DNA of 64,000 bases, from the NCBI GenBank assembly GCA_036873135.1, contig JAPTYO010000003.1, forward strand, positions 27,966,763 to 28,030,762. Direction: 5' to 3'. This DNA is from Clarkia xantiana subsp. parviflora (Eukaryota; Streptophyta; Magnoliopsida; Myrtales; Onagraceae). This document shows, in pieces, positions 37,816-50,076 of the stretch (positions are counted from its first letter, which is position 1; each line of letters opens with the position of its first letter). The notes beneath the pieces are model-generated. The model was not told the origin of the DNA. It worked only from the letters and a program-made list of their open reading frames with translations, and made no database searches. Position numbers and translations under genes: made by a program.

Positions 37816-40215
37816 GCACTGCATTTACAGTTACTTTTTATTTCTTGCACTGCATTTTATTTATTATATACATATATCATTATGCTCATTGAATTTTATT
37901 ATAAAATGATCAAGAAGATCAAGAGTTATTCAAAAGCTCAATAATTACTACATTTAGGATCCTGAAGATCCTAACAGATCATGAGTTATGAATAAATAAT
38001 CAGGAAGGTCTTATAAGATCTATAAATGAATAAAGGATCATGAAGTTCCTAAATATCTCGGACTATGAATTAACGAGATTGAAGATCCATGACCGGTTAC
38101 AATCCATTCTGGTTACAATAATTGGCGTGACCGGTTACAGACCATTCCGGATCACTTAAGATGCGTAGTACATTATTTGGAAGAACCTGAAGATTCTCCA
38201 TAAATCATTATGATAATTGCTCTCAAAGGAAAATTCATTATGTGATCATCATCAACTAAGTTCGGGATAAAATTCCATTATTTATGGAAATAATACTAGG
38301 TGAATATGGGCCCGTTCACCTGCCATGTGGACCGATATATTATTTTAAAAGATGCATCTACAATATGGTTGCATGTGCATTAATTATCACGAATTTGCAA
38401 TAGCAAAATTTCCAGATTATGTAATAAAGAATGATGATGATATTGGAAGTTGATAATTATTATAAGAATTAGACAATTCATTGTCAATATTTGCAGTTTA
38501 GCATGAATGTTACAACGAACCTCCGGTTATATAGTTAACATGCTACCAATTAGAGCAAATTGAGTACAAATGCATGCTATTATGAAAGCAGCAATATAAT
38601 TGCGCATCAAACCCATGTTAAATCACAGTTCTCCCCATTACAACCAATTTTTGGTAAAGAGACAAATTTTTCATATATTAATATTATGGTGTGCGATATA
38701 TGTTTGAATTACTCCACCGCAACGCACAAACATGGGTCTGGAATGTTGGGAAAAATATTTTGTCTATAAATCAATTATTTGAGAACAATGACTGATATAT
38801 ATATATTTAAAACAAGAGTATTGATTGTCATTGTTGAACAACTTTTCCCAACATTAGGGGGAGAAAAGAAGCAGCTGGCAGAAAATAGATTGACTGAAAA
38901 AAAATTTGCTATTATCTCATTTAGATCCTCGCACAATGAGAATATGAACCTAAAGTTCAAAGAGAAAAACATTTTCAAATACTGCCAATAAGTGACTTTA
39001 TGAGACCCAGAAAGTCATAAGTCAAGTAACAGCTGCAAATGCTTCAATTTTGAAATGTCCTGATTGGACAGATTATAATGAAAAATAACTCACGCATGAA
39101 GCGTGCGATAATGGTTCCAAATAAATTTTATTGATAAAAGAATGGAGCATAGAAAGAAATATAAACATGGTCTTATTATGGAGGTGATTTCCCAAAAGAA
39201 GTAAAGACATAGCTAAATATGAAACCCCAGAAGTGGTTCAGGTACCTGAAAATAATTATAATAAAGAGATCTCGATGAGTTATGTCGTTAATGGGAAAAT
39301 GATGGAACCGAGAATATCAAGTTGTCGACAACAGTTTTGAATATTATTCATGATTGAAATCTTAAAACAAGACGATGAGTCGAGGATCTTGAGCTCAATA
39401 TGTTAAACAAGTATTATGATTGGCCAAAGTTTGAAAAGACGCAAGTATTAACATGAAAAATGCATAAGGTGGAAGCCAGTGGATACAAATTATTTCCCGC
39501 ATAAATAAATTGTGTCGTAAGATATATACGCACAACCTGTGGTACAAATGTTATATGCGAAATCCTGGCAATTATTATATGAATCATTTAGTGGAGCAAT
39601 CACCTTCAAATATATTATTACGTTGGCAGTACATAAAAAGTTTTGAATGCGTCCCACATATGAATTATTTATAGCCGATAGCAAAATTAAAGTGAAAATC
39701 CATGAAGGATTGAAAAATGCTAGCATGAAATTTTTTCCAAGAATGTGGATAATAAATATATCGTACCATTATTTTGTATATATGAAGATAATGCAGGTTA
39801 TATAGCTCGAGTTGAAGATTGTTATATCAAAGGAGACATACAAAACACATTCGCCTCAAGTTATTCTTCATCCAATGAATTTGTTCATATGACTATCAAG
39901 TAGATCTTTTTAAGGAGGCTTTATCGACTGCGACATCTGGAATATCGGCGAACATGATTGGATTGCGTCGACTTAATGAAATTACGTGATGTCAACATCA
40001 GGGGGAGAATCTACACTGCTGGCTGCTGCACTCTTTTTCCCTTAACCAAGGTTTTATCCCATTGGGTTTTCCTAGTAAGGTTTTTAACGAGGCAGCTTAC
40101 AAAAGGGATCCATAATTGTGTACTCTTTTTCCTTCACTAGATTTTTATCCCACTGGGTTTTTTTCTAGTAAGGTTTTAACGAGGCACGATTCCCTTATGA
40201 ACATCCAAGGGGGAG

Positions 40216-40399
40216 TGTTATGAATATATTATGTGGATGTTCAATATTATGTGTATATACCATCTTCCTAATTTAGACTTTCCTTGTATTGATTTTACTT
40301 CCTCTCCAAGTCTATGTAATCCCTATATAAGGGCCCCTATGTGTGATAATAAAATCATCCTTAAGTTCTCTCTTCTATTACCTCTCTACTTTCGTAACA
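40216..40399 (+). repeat. 3' LTR
   Basis: 184 bp, reads the same as 36122-36305 throughout. It is preceded by the polypurine tract at 40207-40215 and followed by the TAATT duplication. Confidence 0.92.
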
Positions 40400-40739
40400 T
40401 AATTAAATTTATTTATTAATAAGAAAATTGATAAAAATGCCTCTGACTTTAGTACATCTATAAAATAAATTATGGCTGTGGTAAGGGACTCAGCCAAGTG
40501 GCCGGGTCTCTATATCCCCCACTTTTGGAGGTTCGGTATTTTTTTATATTATAATTTTATATACACCTAATAAAAAGGCATCGACTTATTATTATTATTA
40601 TTATTTTTTGCCAATATCGACTTATTTTATTTAAAATTTATTTTAAACAAATATACTAGAATATAAATATTATTTTTATTAATTAATTTATTATAAATAT
40701 ATGTATATATAGAGTGGAAATATATAATATTATATAATG

Positions 40740-41997
40740 TTAGGGCATAAAAACCAGTTCGGGCGAACCGAATCGGAACCAAAATCGGAACCGAACAAAT
40801 ACGAACCGGTTCTGACTGAACCGATTCTTAAATGATTCGGTTTTGTTACATAAAGCCTAAATTGTTAGACAGTAAAACACTATTGCATCCTTTTTTTTGG
40901 GTAGAATAAAGGACTATAAACGAGCCGAGTATCTGAAAACTCGACTCAGTTTACTCGAGCTCGAACTCGACCGAGCCTTAATTTTTCAAACTCGAGCTCG
41001 ACTCGATGCCATACTTGACATGTTCGAGTTCGGCTCGACTCGGCTCGATAAGGTTAAAAAATTAAATTAAATTATAAATGGTGCACCTTAGCTCGAGGTT
41101 GAACTCGACTCGATTAGGCTTTTGGCTTGAACTCGAGCTCGAACTCTTCTTGTACTCAATATGTACATATATAATAATATTACGTAAATCTCGAAAAACT
41201 CAAACTCGAAGTCGACTCGAATAGGCAAAACAAAAAAGCTCGATTAGGCTCGCGAGCCTCTCGAGTCGAGTACAAGTGAACTCGAACTCGACTCGGTATC
41301 AGAAAAAGTTCGACTCGACTCGAAATATAGCGAGTCGAATTTGAATATCGACCAAGCCGATCGCGAGAAGCTCAGGAGTAGCTTAACTCGTTTACACCCA
41401 TAGGGTAGATCCTTCACTATTTGAGTTTGGTTCATATTAGAAATATAGGTGGTCGTAGCAGATTTTTTTACAAATAGTTATTATATATTATGTTAGCTCA
41501 TATCAGTTCTACAATCAATTGAGTTCAGTTTTGAATTCGAAACTAACTCAGAAATAGTTATATATTTTAACTGAGTTGATAGATTAACTCGCTTAATATA
41601 CAAATTTTCAACCAGAGATTTGCTGCATTTTTTAAGTTTGAGCTACGCCTCTTGACGTCGTTTAAAGTCTCGAGATTTATGTTTTAAATATTTTGACTTT
41701 TTTATATTATTTGATTGTTTCTAATTTATACTTTGATACTCTCTGCTCTGAAGCGATCAATTGTCTTTATAGTTCGCATTTTGCAAATTTGTGGATTGCT
41801 TATGGATTATCAACTTGGGTATGTATTTTGAATTTTAGTAAAAAAAATGAAAAAATGTTCAAAACCGGTTCAGAATCGGTTTTGCTATAGTTCGGATTAG
41901 GATCTAAAATCTTGTTTGGTTTTTACATGGTACAGGGAACCAACTGAACCTAAAATTCGGTTCCGGTTCGGCTCAGGACCGAACCATGCCCAGCCTT
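40740..41997. mobile_element. hAT-like element, host of a nested hAT MITE
   Basis: Flanked by ATATAATG at 40732-40739 and 41998-42005 (the match extends to ten bases), the 8-bp duplication size of hAT elements. Ends: TTAGGGCATAAAAACCAGTTCGG on the left (40740-40762) and, reversed, AAGGCTGGGCATGGTTCGG on the right. Subterminal DNA on both sides is rich in CCGGTTC/GAACCG words. It contains no transposase and is interrupted at 40907-41402 by a second insertion. Confidence 0.7.
40907..41402. mobile_element. Nested hAT-like MITE
   Basis: 496 bp, ends TAAAGGACTATAAACGAG and (reversed) TATGGGTGTAAACGAG, which resemble the plant hAT terminus TAGGGGTGTAAACGAG. Flanks GGGTAGAA (40899-40906) and GGGTAGAT (41403-41410) agree at 7 of 8 bases. 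The interior is dense in CTCGA/TCGAG words. It is inserted in the element 40740-41997. Confidence 0.7.
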
Positions 41998-42009
41998 ATA
42001 TAATGTCAA

Positions 42010-44310
42010 CAAAAGTTCGCACCTATTCTCACGCAAAATATATAATAGATGGAAATAATTATTTTTTATTATTACGATTAAACTTAGAAAATAATATAGT
42101 ACAATTAGTAATACGATATGTCTATAAATTATAACATATAATTGTATAGTAAATAAAGAACAAATAGATTAACAATTATTAGATCACTGAATTCATTACC
42201 ATTTTTAACAACGACAAAAAGTTCGTTACCATAAATTTAATTTATTTGTGAAGGAAATGAAGGTATTTATTTGTAAGGGAAACATTAAATTTCTTTGCCA
42301 ATAATTTCAAAAAATTTATAAGAGAGTGGCATTAATAAAAAAAAAAATCTAACTAGAATTTCTATAATTGTAAGAAAAAACTATTACATATTTTTTTATA
42401 TTTTTTTGTAAGAGAATATCTTCAAAATTAAATAAATCGCTTTAAATCTTTATAATCTCTTTAGAAAATTTCAATCACCGATTAATTATTTCTTGTAATG
42501 ATTATTGGTGGTACCACGTGGTGAAACAATAAGATTTCAACCTAGAAAGATTTGTAGACCATCGAATATTTTTAACACTTCATATTTTACTTAGGGTTAA
42601 ATTCGAATTCCATTTGAATTGTGTGATAATCTTTTTTCATAGTCTGTACTTTAATATTTACGGATTGATGATTTAGTGCGAGGGGTGATAATTCTAAACT
42701 TTGGCACCTAAAACGCAAAAAATAATGACGTAAGTTTGTAGAATTGAACCTTAGCACCTTAATTATGTTCAGAGTTGGACCTTAACTTTTTTTTGCCATG
42801 ATAATAAAGGCCATTATAAAAGTAATTGGATCTATATATTTATAAGAGATTTCATCCCTCTCATACTTTCAAGAAATAAACATATATGATGCTAATTTGA
42901 ATTATTCGAATGGTTCAACTTTTTGGATAGATTCTCCAATGTTTTACTGAACTTTTTTAAATGAATGTTTATGCAATATATATGGCATTCTATATTATTA
43001 AGAAGTTATCTATTAACTTAATAAAAATTGCATATTTAAATAGTGTAGAAATGTTATTTTATATTTACTTCATATCCCCAGCTTAGAAAATAATCACTAT
43101 AAATACATATTTGAAAACTATATTCAAATAGTCCCAATATACTAGTGTGGATTAATACTGGTCAATTCTAAGCATCTAATACGTAATACCTCATATCAAT
43201 TCTAGCAATTATTTGGAAAATAGCATATATACATCTCATTTAGTTTCCTAATTTTGAGAAAAGCTCTAATGACGCTCATTTGGTTAACAAGCTGGATTAC
43301 ATAAATAAATAAAAAGGATAATGAGATTTGGTTTCTTAATTAACATCCGGTTTCTAGTTGATTAACTAATTAACTATATATATTGGATAACTTATTTCTT
43401 TGAATTGCCCGGCCTAAATATAATACTTTTAATATGGTAAAATGATAAATGTCACTTTCGGGGATGAAGTCCAAGCAAGGGTTCCGTACATTTTTTAAAA
43501 ATTTAGGATTAGGATAGGATGATTTCACGCTAATGGACCCCGCCAAAAACAGAACGGATTTTGTAACATATTTAACTATCCGCTAATTTAATTTTTAATA
43601 ATACCAAGTTTTCATGGACCACTTTTCCGTTAATTTGAAACTCTAACCCTATAGTTTTCATGAATAAATAAATAATCATTATTATTAATGACGAAAAATC
43701 AGACTATTACCTATTTAACTACTCTATATATAATAATATATTATTTTTTAATAATAAAAGTTATAATTTGCAGTAGAATATTCTAAATTTCTAATTATCT
43801 AATATTAATTATACCCCTCTTAAAATATAGTAAAATATAAATAATTATGTACATTTTAAATAATAGTTAAAATTAAATTAATAATATTTTATCTTCTATA
43901 ATCTTATTTAACCATACATATTCTTAAACAAAATTATTAAATCATGGTTGTGGCCTTGTTTCTTGTTATTAAAAAAAAAAGTAAGATCGACCAATATTTA
44001 GGCCCTGTTTGGCTCGATATGTTAGCTAATATAATGTTTGGATGAAAATTGTATAAGAACATGAATAATCTAAATGTCATTATATAGATTTTTTTTTTTA
44101 AAAAATTATCATTAACTAAAGTCCGACCAAGTATCGTCGGAATATCTTCTAGCTAAAGGTTAAATATATTTTGGTCATTATCCATTATATAAAATTTACT
44201 AAAATCTAAATTATATATTACTTATACATAATTTACTGTATAAATAAGTATTTATTAAATAATACATGTATGTATTAGTAGTTAATACCACAAAATATAT
44301 TCAGTTTAAT
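42010..44310. other. AT-rich intergenic DNA, no gene seen
   Basis: Contains short A/T tracts and scattered simple repeats only. Nothing with coding or RNA-gene character is supported. Confidence 0.55.
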
Positions 44311-44314
44311 TATA

Positions 44315-45066
44315 TCTATATATATTATAAATTCTGAATGAAATATAATAACAGAGTGAATGTAATGTGGAGCTGATGATTTTGTTTTTTTACGTTAATC
44401 GATGCATTTATGACAACTGAACTAATGATTTTGTAGTTATTAACTCCATAACATTGATTGCACTAGGGAGCTGAGGGTTTTTAAGTTGCAATTAATCGCA
44501 ATTAGAATTTCACTGATTTCGAACCGTTCAAGATTTATTGTATACAATTAATCACAATTAAAATTTCGGACCGTTCAAGATTCAGTGTACGCAATTAGTC
44601 GCAATTAAAGTTTCGGACCGTTCAAGATTTAATGTATGTAATTAATCGAAATTAAAATTTCGCTGATTTTAAATAGATATTTGAAGCGGAGCCGACGAAC
44701 GAAGATACCAGGCGGTACGGGCGGCTGACAGTCTCAGTGACAGAGCCATCTCTATCTACGACGAGATATCGCCAGTGGTCATCGAAGCCATATCTGTTGA
44801 AGAACAGATACTTGACACGGATCCGATGACCAAAGGTAGCATGTGGTACGGGCATCTAAAATTTATTTGTGAATTTGTGCAATAGTATTTTATGGTTCAA
44901 AATTTCCAGTCATTCGTTTACTTTTTCAAATTTTAGACTGATATTTTATTTAAAAATAGTGTTTCAACATATTACAAATAGTCAGTATAATTTTCATCGA
45001 AAATTAGTTTGTTAATTATACATATTTGGTAAGTCACCCCGCGCGATGCGCGGGAAATGCACCTAG
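44315..45066 (+). mobile_element. Non-autonomous Helitron candidate
   Basis: The 3' end is convincing: a perfect hairpin CCCGCGC-GAT-GCGCGGG (45038-45054), then eight bases, then CTAG (45063-45066) followed by T, as in plant Helitrons. The 5' end is a proposal: TCTATATATATTATAA preceded by A at 44314. No Rep/helicase is present. A tandem repeat (44491-44670) lies inside. Confidence 0.55.
44491..44670. repeat. Tandem repeat, about 46-56-bp units, 3.5 copies
   Basis: Units start at about 44491, 44547, 44593 and 44641 with ATTARTCGCAATTARARTTTC, followed in the first three by GRACCGTTCAAGATT and a variable TGTAYGCA-like end. Confidence 0.8.
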
Positions 45067-45275
45067 TTATTGACTAATACAATACTATTACCTAATACAC
45101 GAAATAGGATACATCAACCGAGCCTTTAAGAAATATACTAATTAAAACCAAGTGTGTGGAATCTCCAACCAATTAAAATGTATTCCGGCCAAAAGTAGCT
45201 ACTAAATACATATCAGATATTGTTTATACGTAAGAATGCGTTTGTAATATTTATAATTCTTCGAAGAACCAGGCA

Positions 45276-45397
45276 CGCATATATATATATATATATATAA
45301 ACACTCGGCTTATTATTGGTCTATCCAATTACCTGTTCTCTCTCTCTCCCTCTCTATCTCTCTCTTTTCGTTGTAGTATATACAGAGAGATATAGCA
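45276..45397 (+). promoter_or_regulatory. Promoter/leader of the VUP-like gene
   Basis: A run of TA ending in TATAAA (about 45296-45301) provides a TATA-like element about 100 bases before the ATG. A CT-rich tract (about 45338-45366) follows, as in many plant 5' leaders. Which TA unit acts as the TATA box cannot be told. Confidence 0.45.
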
Positions 45398-46620
45398 ATG
45401 GAAGACAGTAGCTTATTATCTGATTCCATAAGCAACTTTTCAGCTTGTAGCGAGCTGTCGAACGACACACAAAGCAGTTGGACGCCTTATATTGTTGATT
45501 TTGTGATCCATAATACTAGCAACAGTGGAAACGTCGGATCGTTGTCGGAATATGATGATAGCATGACGTCAGAGGAAACCATCAAGCATCAATTGAAGGA
45601 GAAGAAGAGGAAGAAGACCAGCCAAGCTGATGATGAAGCTTTGGAGGATACTGCTTCTTCTCCTGGTAATAGTCCCAAGGTACGTATATCTTTATATATA
45701 TATATATATGACCTCAACATATATATACTCTACTAGTCTAGTTAATACAAACTTATAGGGTTGATCATTTAATTGCAACTGAAGTTAGTTTACTCGGACA
45801 AATTGTTAGTGAAATTTCTGTTTAGATAGTTTGCTAGTAGACTTCGCTTTGAACGGAATTGATTACGTAACTTAGCTTGCATTTAATTAAAGAAAAATCA
45901 GAAATTGACCTAAAATAACGAAATTTCCCTATTATTCTATATAGTCATTTATATTATTCATATCACCGAGATAATAAAGTTTCATCATAACATGAAAAAC
46001 ATTCTAAGAGTCAACTTTACAATGATGTCAATTTTGTTATTTTAGGCAAGTTTCTGATTTTTCTTTAATCATATGCAAGTAATATGACCATTTCTGATCT
46101 GGACGAAAATTTTGAAGGAGCTAGATATTTATCCATAAAGGAAATTTAAGCTAACAAATTGCAAAAAAAAAAAAAAAAACTCATAGCTAGCAATTTGTCC
46201 GAGTGTTCAAACTACCGTTATATATATATATATATATATAGAAATTATGCATAACTGTTGCAATAATGCGTCTGGCCGATAGGTATTTTGCATTGAAAGG
46301 CAAGAGGGATCATATCGAACAAAGAGAGATCATCCATTGAACTTCAACAATATCCTCGAGGTATGTATATACATATAAGCATACACTGATGATCTAATAA
46401 CAGTGGCTAAAGCTGACTTTTTTGGTTGGTTGTTGTTTTGCAGCAGGAAAATATATTTGTGCAAAGGAAGGAGAGAAGTGAGTTGGATATTAATATTAAT
46501 ATTGATGATATGATGAGAACAAGTGATGAAAGCACGGGGACGGCGCTGAAGAAGAAGGGTCTTCGTTTAGTTCCAGTTTCGATGCTAGTCAAGTGCCGCT
46601 GTGATATTATTGAATCATAG
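45398..46620 (+). CDS. VASCULAR-RELATED UNKNOWN PROTEIN (VUP)-like
   Basis: Small plant-specific protein family with roles inferred in vascular development and hormone balance; the biochemical activity is unknown. Exons: 45398-45679, 46283-46360, 46444-46620 (TAG), GT-AG and in frame, 178 aa. Family-like blocks: MEDSSLLSDSISNFSACSEL at the start, SSWTPYIVDFV (compare the SxWTxYxxDF block), a basic stretch KEKKRKKTSQ that may be a nuclear signal, and LEDTASSPGNSPK at the end of exon 1. The C-terminus is less conserved (KKKGLRLVPVSMLVK). The acceptor of exon 3 could shift by one CAG (46444 or 46447). Intron 1 (603 bp) contains an inverted-repeat MITE-like insertion and a (TA)n tract. No signal peptide or membrane segment is seen. 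Confidence 0.65.
45777..46213. mobile_element. MITE-like inverted-repeat element, family copy 2, inside intron 1
   Basis: Outer arms: TTTACTCGGACAAATTGTTAG on the left and, reversed, GAACACTCGGACAAATTGCTAG on the right. Inner arms: ATTAAAGAAAAATCAGAAA on both (near 45887 and, inverted, 46070), followed by CCTAAAATAAC. The centre is near 45990. It shares the CAAATTGCTAGCT motif with 8817-9345. Confidence 0.65.
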
Positions 46621-46750
46621 ATTCATGCATTGCATGGCACACGTTAATTAATTAACTGTAAAGTGTAAATTAAATGATGATAACTCACTCTTTGGTTGGT
46701 ATTGGTATGGTATACATAGAAAATAAAGTCATTTCTTTGCCAATATTACA

Positions 46751-46812
46751 CAGTTTGGGAATTCCAAAGTTAATTTGTCATCAGTTTGGGAATTCCAAAG
46801 TTAATTTGTCAT
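46751..46812. repeat. Perfect tandem duplication of a 31-bp unit
   Basis: CAGTTTGGGAATTCCAAAGT then TAATTTGTCAT, twice in a row, about 130 bp after the VUP-like stop codon, possibly in its 3' UTR. Each copy includes the palindrome TTTGGGAATTCCAAA. Confidence 0.9.
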
Positions 46813-46899
46813 CAAAATGGTCTTTACGTATAGACGATCGATTCTATCTAATATAAACTCTTGGCCTTACAATCAATTAGATCAACCCTATATACGTGT

Positions 46900-47990
46900 A
46901 TACGTACAAGCATATATAGTAATAAGGCCTAGCTAGTTGTTCCGGTGTGAGTGATACTTATTCTAGGTAAAGAATAAGCATAATATATGTATTGCCATCC
47001 TGAAGATATCATTTATTCATGGTAAACGATTCTGACCATTTATTAATATTCCTCCTCTTGACACGCAGATTTCACTATCCTATCCTATATGCAATTTCAA
47101 CTCTAGACTTTTTTAATAAACTTTCAAGTTATCCGTCCTCACACATGTTAATGACTTCTATAAATATTTAAATGAAGTTTGAATTCATATAATATATTGG
47201 CCGGGTTACATAATAATGTTCTTTTTGCGAAAAGTTTATTAGCCGGAATTATTTTTTTTAAAAAGGGTTATTATTAATATTAATTAAGAGAAGTAGGGGA
47301 TACGATTCAAAATCCATGGCGCGGTTGAGCAATAATACAACCCGAAATAAGCAAATTGAGGAGGTGGAGAGGTTATGACGATAGAATATAATTACTAATC
47401 TACTTAACCCTATAATCGCACCATGTGAATCCAACTTTTCTTACGACAGAACACATTGAAATTTTCCTCACAACAATATATATTATATAGGCGCTAAGAT
47501 AGTGGTAAGCTAGTATTGTCTTCCTTTGGCCGGATTAGTTAGAGTCTAATTAATACCCTGGAAATCCGATTATTAACTATTATTAATAATTAAAACTCCA
47601 CGCGACAGCGACAAAGGAGCTGCCTGCCTGCACCCAATATAATTAATTAGCTATTAATTCCTTCCTGCAGTACGTATCAAATCTTAAGCCTCTGTCAGAA
47701 AATCATATAAATAAATAATTAATAAACAAATGTTGAATCCTGCAGTAGACCAAACACAAATAATAATAATCCTGAAATTAGTTAAAACTTTGCTTCTCTC
47801 ACTCCCATCCCTGGAATATCCAACCCCACTTGCATCATCCTAACCTCCATTATTCCATTTCAATATGCATTATGTCTGTCAGAGACTATATATATAAAAT
47901 AAAATAGTCATCTTATTTAGCTAAAAATTAGATGATCAAATAAAATTAATTAGAAATGGCAATACAATTTGCTAATTCCATCCAACCTAA
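46900..47990. other. Intergenic DNA, no gene seen
   Basis: AT-rich with many short TAATTAAT runs. No element ends or RNA genes are supported. Confidence 0.5.
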
Positions 47991-47994
47991 TGCT

Positions 47995-47995
47995 A

Positions 47996-48052
<57 letters not shown>
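47995..48052. repeat. (TAA)n microsatellite
   Basis: About 19 uninterrupted ATA/TAA units. Confidence 0.95.
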
Positions 48053-48054
<2 letters not shown>

Positions 48055-48279
48055 ACATCAAGTTTCACTCGAATTTGGTCGCTCAATAATTATAAGAGAA
48101 TCTATTATAAAAATATGCCGACTTTCATTCAGCTCAACTAGCATTTTGCAAATTACACAAACGTGTAGCTAATAGGATTTGCACAAGTAACAACTACTAA
48201 TTGCAAGTATAAGTAGCTGATTGTAATTTTTCATTATTTGAGCTAGCAATTTGTTTTATAAATTATGCATATATGTATA

Positions 48280-49137
48280 TATATATAGATACAAAACTCT
48301 AATTTACTTAGTTTCTTGTGTTGCAAATAAGAACTTGATTAACTGCAGTAATCAAGATCGATCAAGGAAGTGAAAATGATAGAGAGAATTACAGCTCGAA
48401 ATTCTACTACTTCATTCAGTAAAACTCCCACACATACACACTTAAAAATAACATCAGACTTCTATAATAAGTAACTACAGCCCTACTAACTTCCTACTTA
48501 ATCCATCACTCGAAAAAGACTCCTAAAATGTCTACAAACAACTGCTAGACCAGCACACTAACTCTGTAATAACCAACACAAAACCAGAGTTTAATCTTGA
48601 CTCAACTAACTAAACTAACTAATGACTTCGAACACAAGTAAGACAGCTCCATTGCACTCCATCTTCCATCTTCAAGTCAGCTTGTTCTTCAGCTCTACTT
48701 CATCTCCAGTAGACTCTACTCCAATCAAATCTTTCTCTTGAAGTCACTAGTATTGCTCCTTCTATCTACATATACCTTCTCCTAATCTGCATGATGGATA
48801 TTCGCCGTATATGCGTTCGTTTTATATTCGGACCTCGTTGAAACGTCAGACCCACTAAACGGCTCCCGAATGCTTACCCGCGAGTTAGAACGGTCTGAAC
48901 GCGTAACACGCACGTTCGGACCGAGACTCGTTCGGATTTTCAATACAATCCGAACCAGTTCGGATTGTACACACAATTCAAGTTGGCTTGGGAGCTCTAG
49001 CCTCTCTCTAGCTTTATCTCTCTAGAATTGCTTATTATTTAGGCATCGGGGAGGGTTCATCGAGCACCACCGGATTGTACACACATAACCCCTTTCCCTT
49101 TATTTCAAAGACTAATAGCTTATGTCTTGGGGGCAAG
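48280..49137. repeat. Retroelement-derived fragments upstream of the gypsy LTR
   Basis: 48290-48780 looks like a copia-type LTR region in reverse (TA-rich, then many ACTAAC/CTCC words, no ORF). 48781-49110 has CGAAC/GTTCGGA-rich inverted words and AGGCATCGGGGAGGGTTCATC, a phrase that recalls plant gypsy LTR ends. No paired ends were found, so both assignments are tentative. Confidence 0.3.
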
Positions 49138-50029
49138 TGTTGAATATGATTCGAGGCAACCTTACAAGGGTCGACAACATTTGTTGGATATCCACGATTA
49201 AGGATAAACTATTAGTAAGTCGGGAACGTCTGAGTCGGGAACCTTGAAGACGAGTCAACGACCACTTACGTTCAGAACGAAAAGACGAAAGCAAATAGTC
49301 GACACCAATATAAAATGATGTCGACTCCTAAGATAATACCAGAAGAATGGCGACTAAGCCACTCCAAGATCCTCCCTCTTAAAAGGTATGAATCACGTCC
49401 GCAGCCAAGTACTATCAGAAAGCCCTTCCTCCTAAGGAAATGGACAGCTGGCGACCTTCTTTCCGCCTCCTGACTCAAAGAAACCCTTCCCTTTAAGGAA
49501 GAGGTACCAGCTTGCAACCTGCTTGCCGACCCTCTGATCCAAGGAAGCCTTACTCTCAAGGTAAGGCTGATGTGGCAACCTGTTTGTCAACTGGTTAAAC
49601 AAATATTCAACATTAAGGAATGATGAAGTGACAACCTGCTTGTCACCTACTGACACATCACCGTCCTTCTCCACCAATTAGAGAAAGGCAGCCACCGCCA
49701 CTGAGTAGCCAATCAAGGCATAAAGCTTGCCGCCATATTAAAGTCGGTACTTTCTCCCTATAAATAGGGGACCCCTTTCATTACTTATCATATATTGAAT
49801 CTTTGAGATACTTCTACCGTATTCTCTCTAAAATTTCATTACTGATTTAAGATTCAGAGTGGAATCAGGGGAAAATCCCCAACCCCTTTTCAGGTTCTCG
49901 CCTGCCAGACGCTCAAAAGGAGACTAAGCACTCCTCGAGGTCGAGAAAGATACCTAGAAGAACAAGTCAAAGGCGAAACCTCAAAGTCCATTACTAGAAT
50001 TTTCAGGCCACGTCATTTTGATCCCAACA
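49138..50029 (+). repeat. 5' LTR of a Ty3/gypsy-like element
   Basis: 892 bp, begins TGTTGAATATG and ends CCCAACA (TGTTG/CAACA ends). A TATA box TATAAATA is at 49759-49766. A primer-binding site follows at once. No second copy of this LTR is visible in the window. Confidence 0.8.
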
Positions 50030-50031
50030 TC

Positions 50032-50049
50032 TGGCGCCGTCTGTGGGAA
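50032..50049 (+). other. Primer-binding site of the gypsy-like element
   Basis: TGGCGCCGTCTGTGGGAA starts two bases after the LTR, the form common to many plant Ty3/gypsy elements. Confidence 0.8.
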
Positions 50050-50076
50050 CGGTGATAAAAAATTCAAGGCACCACC

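Larger units (their letters stand above)
36122..40399 (+). mobile_element. Non-autonomous copia-derived LTR retrotransposon, identical LTRs, LDH fragment inside
   Basis: Complete insertion of 4,278 bp bounded by 5-bp target duplications TAATT (36117-36121 and 40400-40404). LTRs of 184 bp (36122-36305, 40216-40399) read identical and begin TGTTA and end TAACA. After the 5' LTR comes a primer-binding-site-like segment; a polypurine tract (AAGGGGGAG) precedes the 3' LTR. Where gag should start there is a lactate dehydrogenase fragment (36335-36533). The rest holds decayed copia pol in order: an integrase trace (GEYGPVHLPCGPIYY, ~38300), the integrase/RT spacer (FPTLGGEKK, ~38840), an RT-proximal trace (QVPENNYNKEISMSYV, ~39240), an RT trace (AITFKYIITLAVHKK, ~39595) and the RNase H end (YEDNAGYIARVE, ~39785). 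Stops and frameshifts break all of them. It cannot move by its own proteins, yet identical LTRs imply a recent insertion. Confidence 0.9.

Noticed and set aside
47969..48172. Frame with poly-Asn
   Set aside because: Translation of the (TAA)n microsatellite.
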